A stretch of DNA of 64,000 bases from Nitrospirales bacterium. GTDB lineage: Bacteria > Nitrospirota > Nitrospiria > Nitrospirales > UBA8639. The DNA lies in contig BQIW01000001.1 in the NCBI GenBank assembly GCA_021604105.1, positions 54,535-118,534 of the forward strand. Direction: 5' to 3'. Shown piece by piece: positions 61,188 through 64,000 of the stretch. Positions within the stretch are counted from its first letter, which is position 1, and every line of letters begins with the position of its first letter. Position numbers and translations under genes: made by a program. The notes beneath the pieces are model-generated. The model had not been told where the DNA came from. It saw only the letters and a list, made by a program, of their open reading frames with translations, and searched no databases.

Positions 61188-62597
61188 TTAGTCAGTTCTC
61201 CCAGGACGTTCCGGAGTGATTGCCGCCGCCCAATTGCCGGAGTCCGGAGAGGTCAGATAAGCCGTTCCGCCCCCTTGAATATGGTGTTCGGGTCCCCATT
61301 CACCTGTGGCAATCTCGATCCAGCGGACCACCAACGGCTCGTTGGTGCCGGACACATCGATTCGCACTTCACCGCCAAGGGGCAGATAGAGGGCGAAGGC
61401 TTGCCCCTTGTGGGCAGACAGATACGCGTGATTCGGTTTGTGGTTTATAAGCAGATCGTTTGCAGGCTCAACGGTCCACAATGGTATCTGTGACTCCAAC
61501 TTTCTCGCCCCACGAATACTGGCCACCGCCTTGTCATGGAGTCCCAGTCCTGCCGTGGGACGATGGAAACGAATCGACGCGGCACCGGCCAACAGATTCC
61601 GCCAGAACCGTTCGATTCCATCCTGGTCGTTGCCGAATCGGTTACCGGTGGCACCATAGGTCTTGGTCGTATTGATGGGTCTCGGATGTTTGGCCAGAGA
61701 ATGCCGCGTACGGAGAAATTGGTCCCAATGCTTTTGTCCGCTCTGGTGATTATTTTGCGAGACGTCGACGAAATCGTATACCTCCGGATGATCAAACGTT
61801 CGCCTATGGATCTCGGCGGTAATATCCTTATTCTCCCACATCTCGGTGACAAAGATCCTTTTGTTTTCCTTGTCCGCGCGATGTTTGAGGTAGGTCGCCC
61901 AGTAACGGCTCCATTCTTCCTCCCCATTTGTTTCGTTGTCCATGCAATACAGCACATGACCATATCGCAGGGTATATTCCAGCATCTTATCGACAAATCG
62001 TTGTTGGTACCGCAAAACCACACGGTTGTTTCGCTGCCTTGGCGTCGTAAAGAAGAACGGTTGTGTGTTTTGATGAGGCGTTTCGGAATAACGCTCCACA
62101 AATCCGGATTTTTTAGCGGTGTAATTGATATTATTCCGGGAGTTGTACGGCTGAATATCCCAGGTGTCGCCCATATAGTCAAAAGGGTCCCAAATCTCGA
62201 TTTGCACGATGATGCCGCGATTGGCCGTTTCTTGAAGCATCCGGTCGAAGCGTGCCCAGTACTCGTCATTCCACTGTTCTAAATCATATTGGCCATCATT
62301 CACCTGTTTAAACGGGAAGACCTCAAAGCCCCGATCCTGTCGGCTGCTCATCGTGTTCCGGATGACATTGCCGCCAGCGGCCACCAACCGATCAAGCTGA
62401 GCCAGAAGATCTTTTTCCGGCCATTGAAACAGACTGTCGTCATCGCTCCCACCTAACAACAACACCGGTTCTCCCTGATCACTCCAGTACCAGGGATTTT
62501 TGGTCCACGGTTGCAACACAGGTTCGGCTGCAACAACATTGACCCAACTCATCATCACCACGAACAATGACAAGCTTATGGAATTTCTACACTTCAT
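61188..62597 (-). CDS. Exported glycoside-hydrolase-like protein (TIM-barrel, DUF4038-like)
   Basis: A 469-residue exported protein. The signal sequence is SISLSLFVVMMSWVNVVAAE. The catalytic part (about 30-360) resembles clan-A glycosidases: an N-terminal NPWYWSDQGEPVLLLGGSDD, GNVIRNTMSSR, IIVQIEIWDPFDYMGD, and a candidate acid/base in VLYCMDNETNGEEEW. The segment IFVTEMWENKD may carry the nucleophile. A C-terminal small beta domain (about 370-460: HAYLSAHKGQAFALYLPLGG) follows. The substrate is unknown. It is divergent from the solute-binding-protein gene. Confidence 0.75.
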   Translation of the reverse strand: MKCRNSISLSLFVVMMSWVNVVAAEPVLQPWTKNPWYWSDQGEPVLLLGGSDDDSLFQWPEKDLLAQLDRLVAAGGNVIRNTMSSRQDRGFEVFPFKQVNDGQYDLEQWNDEYWARFDRMLQETANRGIIVQIEIWDPFDYMGDTWDIQPYNSRNNINYTAKKSGFVERYSETPHQNTQPFFFTTPRQRNNRVVLRYQQRFVDKMLEYTLRYGHVLYCMDNETNGEEEWSRYWATYLKHRADKENKRIFVTEMWENKDITAEIHRRTFDHPEVYDFVDVSQNNHQSGQKHWDQFLRTRHSLAKHPRPINTTKTYGATGNRFGNDQDGIERFWRNLLAGAASIRFHRPTAGLGLHDKAVASIRGARKLESQIPLWTVEPANDLLINHKPNHAYLSAHKGQAFALYLPLGGEVRIDVSGTNEPLVVRWIEIATGEWGPEHHIQGGGTAYLTSPDSGNWAAAITPERPGRTD

Positions 62598-62718
62598 CTG
62601 TCCCTCCCGCCATCACGACTCTTCTTGTTTTTTGTTCCCGTTTAACTGTTATCCACCTACTTTCAGGGATGGAAGCCCTATGGTACAGTGACCTTTTTCG
62701 TAAACGCGAACCACAACC

Positions 62719-63606
62719 ATGGCGGTAATAATGCACACACACCAACGGTCTTGTCTCACTCTACTGAATTGTTTCGCAGCAGCCCTCTGCTGGTCCCTGA
62801 TCATTCTGACAATAGCCCGGGCCGAGCTCCCCGCACCATCCCCATCAAGCACGTCGCCAGACAACCAACCCGGCACCCTGCAACATGTGATTGAAAGCAA
62901 AAAATTACGAGTGGGTGTCTCATTATTTCCCCCCTGGACCCTCAAAGACCGCAATGACCAATTAACGGGCTTTGAAATTGATATCGCCCGGCAATTAGCC
63001 AAAGACCTCGGAGTCCAAGCAGAGTTTCATGTCTTCGAATGGCAGAATATTGTGCCGGCTCTCCTGGATCGGAAGATCGATATTATCACCGCCGGCATGG
63101 TCATTACCCCGCAACGTGCCCTGAAGGTCAACTTCAGCGACCCTTATGATTCTGCCGGGATCGGACTGGTCACCAATATTCCGTTAACGAAAACTTTTCG
63201 TGGCCCCCAGGACCTGAATCAACCGGAAGTCGTCATCACCGCCGTGACCGGAACCGTGTCGGAAGATCTTGCCCGTCGGGTATTTCCAAAAGCCACAATT
63301 AAAACCTTCGCCTCCAGTCAGGATGCCATAGAGGCCCTCACAAGCGGAAATGTACATGGCTACGTCGAGCACGAGCCCATTACAACCTTTGTGGCCCTGG
63401 AACATCCCAAAACCGTGGATGAACCATTATCGAAACCGTTGCTCGAGACCAAAACAGGGTTTGCCGTCAACAAAGGAGACCCCGACTTCATTCATTTTCT
63501 CAACGCGTGGATTATCAGCCATAACGCCGATACCTGGTTGGAATCCGCTCACAAGTACTGGTTTGAAGGAGTCGAGTGGAGAAAGGATGTGGGCACGAAC
63601 CCATGA
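62719..63606 (+). CDS. Periplasmic solute-binding protein, family 3 (amino-acid type)
   Basis: A 295-residue exported protein. A signal sequence (LNCFAAALCWSLIILTIARA) precedes a family-3 binding domain: LRVGVSLFPPWTLKDRNDQL, TGFEIDIARQLAKDLGVQ, IDIITAGMVITPQRALKVNF and TAVTGTVSEDLARRVFPKA. No permease or ATPase gene is adjacent, so it may be an orphan or sensory-type protein. It overlaps the next gene as ATGA. Confidence 0.88.
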   Translation: MAVIMHTHQRSCLTLLNCFAAALCWSLIILTIARAELPAPSPSSTSPDNQPGTLQHVIESKKLRVGVSLFPPWTLKDRNDQLTGFEIDIARQLAKDLGVQAEFHVFEWQNIVPALLDRKIDIITAGMVITPQRALKVNFSDPYDSAGIGLVTNIPLTKTFRGPQDLNQPEVVITAVTGTVSEDLARRVFPKATIKTFASSQDAIEALTSGNVHGYVEHEPITTFVALEHPKTVDEPLSKPLLETKTGFAVNKGDPDFIHFLNAWIISHNADTWLESAHKYWFEGVEWRKDVGTNP

Positions 63607-64000
63607 CGAGCGCAGAACGGTACCTGCCCGAGGGACAACCCTCTTTCTCCTTAGGGTTGATGAGCATGCTTCTCCTCCTTCCGGCATTGCTCGCAGCGGC
63701 TGCCCTTGAACAATCCGGCACCCAGCTGTCGCTCCCGGATGAAGACTCGTACCGGTCTCCTCTCTCGGAAAACCTCCTCGAATCCAACCGATGGAGAATT
63801 CCACAAGAAGAGAAACGGGACTGGCGATTACCGCCTCCCCCTCCTCCCGTTGGCTGGCGAACCCCACAATCCGCGGAACCAAAAACATCTCCCTCCCGAC
63901 GAACCATAGAGCTGTTCCCTCGATACAAGCCAGGAAATTCATCGGACTATGATATGATCGAACGGGAGGAAAAACCGTTGATTAAAATGTTTGAATTCGG
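63603..64000 (+). CDS. Exported protein of unknown function (3' end cut by window edge)
   Basis: 132 codons are visible from the ATG at 63603, which overlaps the stop of the solute-binding gene by 4 bases. A hydrophobic segment (LGLMSMLLLLPALLAAAA) near residues 18-35 suggests a signal sequence or anchor. A proline-rich polar region (WRLPPPPPPVGWRTP) follows. No family was recognised. Coupling to the binding protein suggests a shared role, but the rest of the gene is outside the window. Confidence 0.7.
   Translation, partial: MTSAERYLPEGQPSFSLGLMSMLLLLPALLAAAALEQSGTQLSLPDEDSYRSPLSENLLESNRWRIPQEEKRDWRLPPPPPPVGWRTPQSAEPKTSPSRRTIELFPRYKPGNSSDYDMIEREEKPLIKMFEF

Noticed and set aside
61536..62282. 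248-codon plus-strand open frame
   Set aside because: Antisense to the glycosidase-like gene, which has a signal sequence and conserved stretches; the antisense product has no recognisable feature.

Overview
The window reads as part of a chromosome of a motile, Gram-negative, diderm bacterium, most likely in or near Nitrospira (phylum Nitrospirota). That placement is an inference from gene content: an LptD outer-membrane pathway, a sigma-54-controlled flagellum, squalene-hopene cyclase, aerobic-type cobalamin assembly with BluB, and moderate base composition. No rRNA or other marker gene is present to prove it. No tRNA, CRISPR array, insertion sequence or phage gene was seen.

Region 1 (1-27,000, all on the minus strand) is a near-complete flagellar regulon. 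Read in the direction of transcription it runs: an NtrC-type activator resembling FleQ/FlrA; a TPR protein, a soluble histidine kinase and a second NtrC-type regulator (FlrB/FlrC-like); then flgB-flgC-fliE-fliF-fliG-fliH-fliI-fliJ-motE-like-fliK-flgD-flgE; a strong terminator; then fliL-fliM-fliN-fliO-fliP-fliQ-fliR-flhB-flhA-flhF, the last cut by the window edge. Two very good sigma-54 (-24/-12) promoters lie directly upstream of flgB and fliL, matching the sigma-54 activators encoded next door.

Region 2 (27,000-35,300) holds housekeeping genes: lptD with a small secreted protein, folC, accD and a molybdopterin set (moaC, moaD, moaE, moaA). MoaD carries four residues after the Gly-Gly that should be its C-terminus.

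Region 3 (35,400-43,500) is mixed. It has a DsrE-like protein and then the most unusual gene of the window: one uninterrupted 841-codon frame joining a full-length TetR-type regulator to a complete squalene-hopene cyclase, with a strong internal ribosome-binding site and ATG exactly at the junction. Next come a coupled ATP-grasp ligase/zinc metallopeptidase pair, a 50-residue zinc-ribbon microprotein, an HNH endonuclease, a Rieske ferredoxin and a membrane-anchored unknown.

Region 4 (43,600-61,100) is a cobalamin locus on the minus strand: cobyric acid synthase, a riboswitch-controlled BtuF-BtuC-BtuD-type importer, a riboswitch-controlled BtuB-type receptor, then cbiA, cobO, bluB, cbiZ, pduO-type adenosyltransferase, cobU, cobT, cobS, a cysteine-rich CWC protein, cbiB and cobD. 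The set covers uptake, remodelling (CbiZ), adenosylation (two unrelated enzymes), lower-ligand synthesis and nucleotide-loop assembly. Corrin-ring genes are not in the window.

Region 5 (61,100-64,000) has a secreted glycoside-hydrolase-like protein, a family-3 solute-binding protein and the start of an exported protein of unknown function that runs off the right edge.

Many start codons were reassigned using ribosome-binding sites, 4-base stop/start overlaps and conserved N-termini; these choices are explained in each entry.
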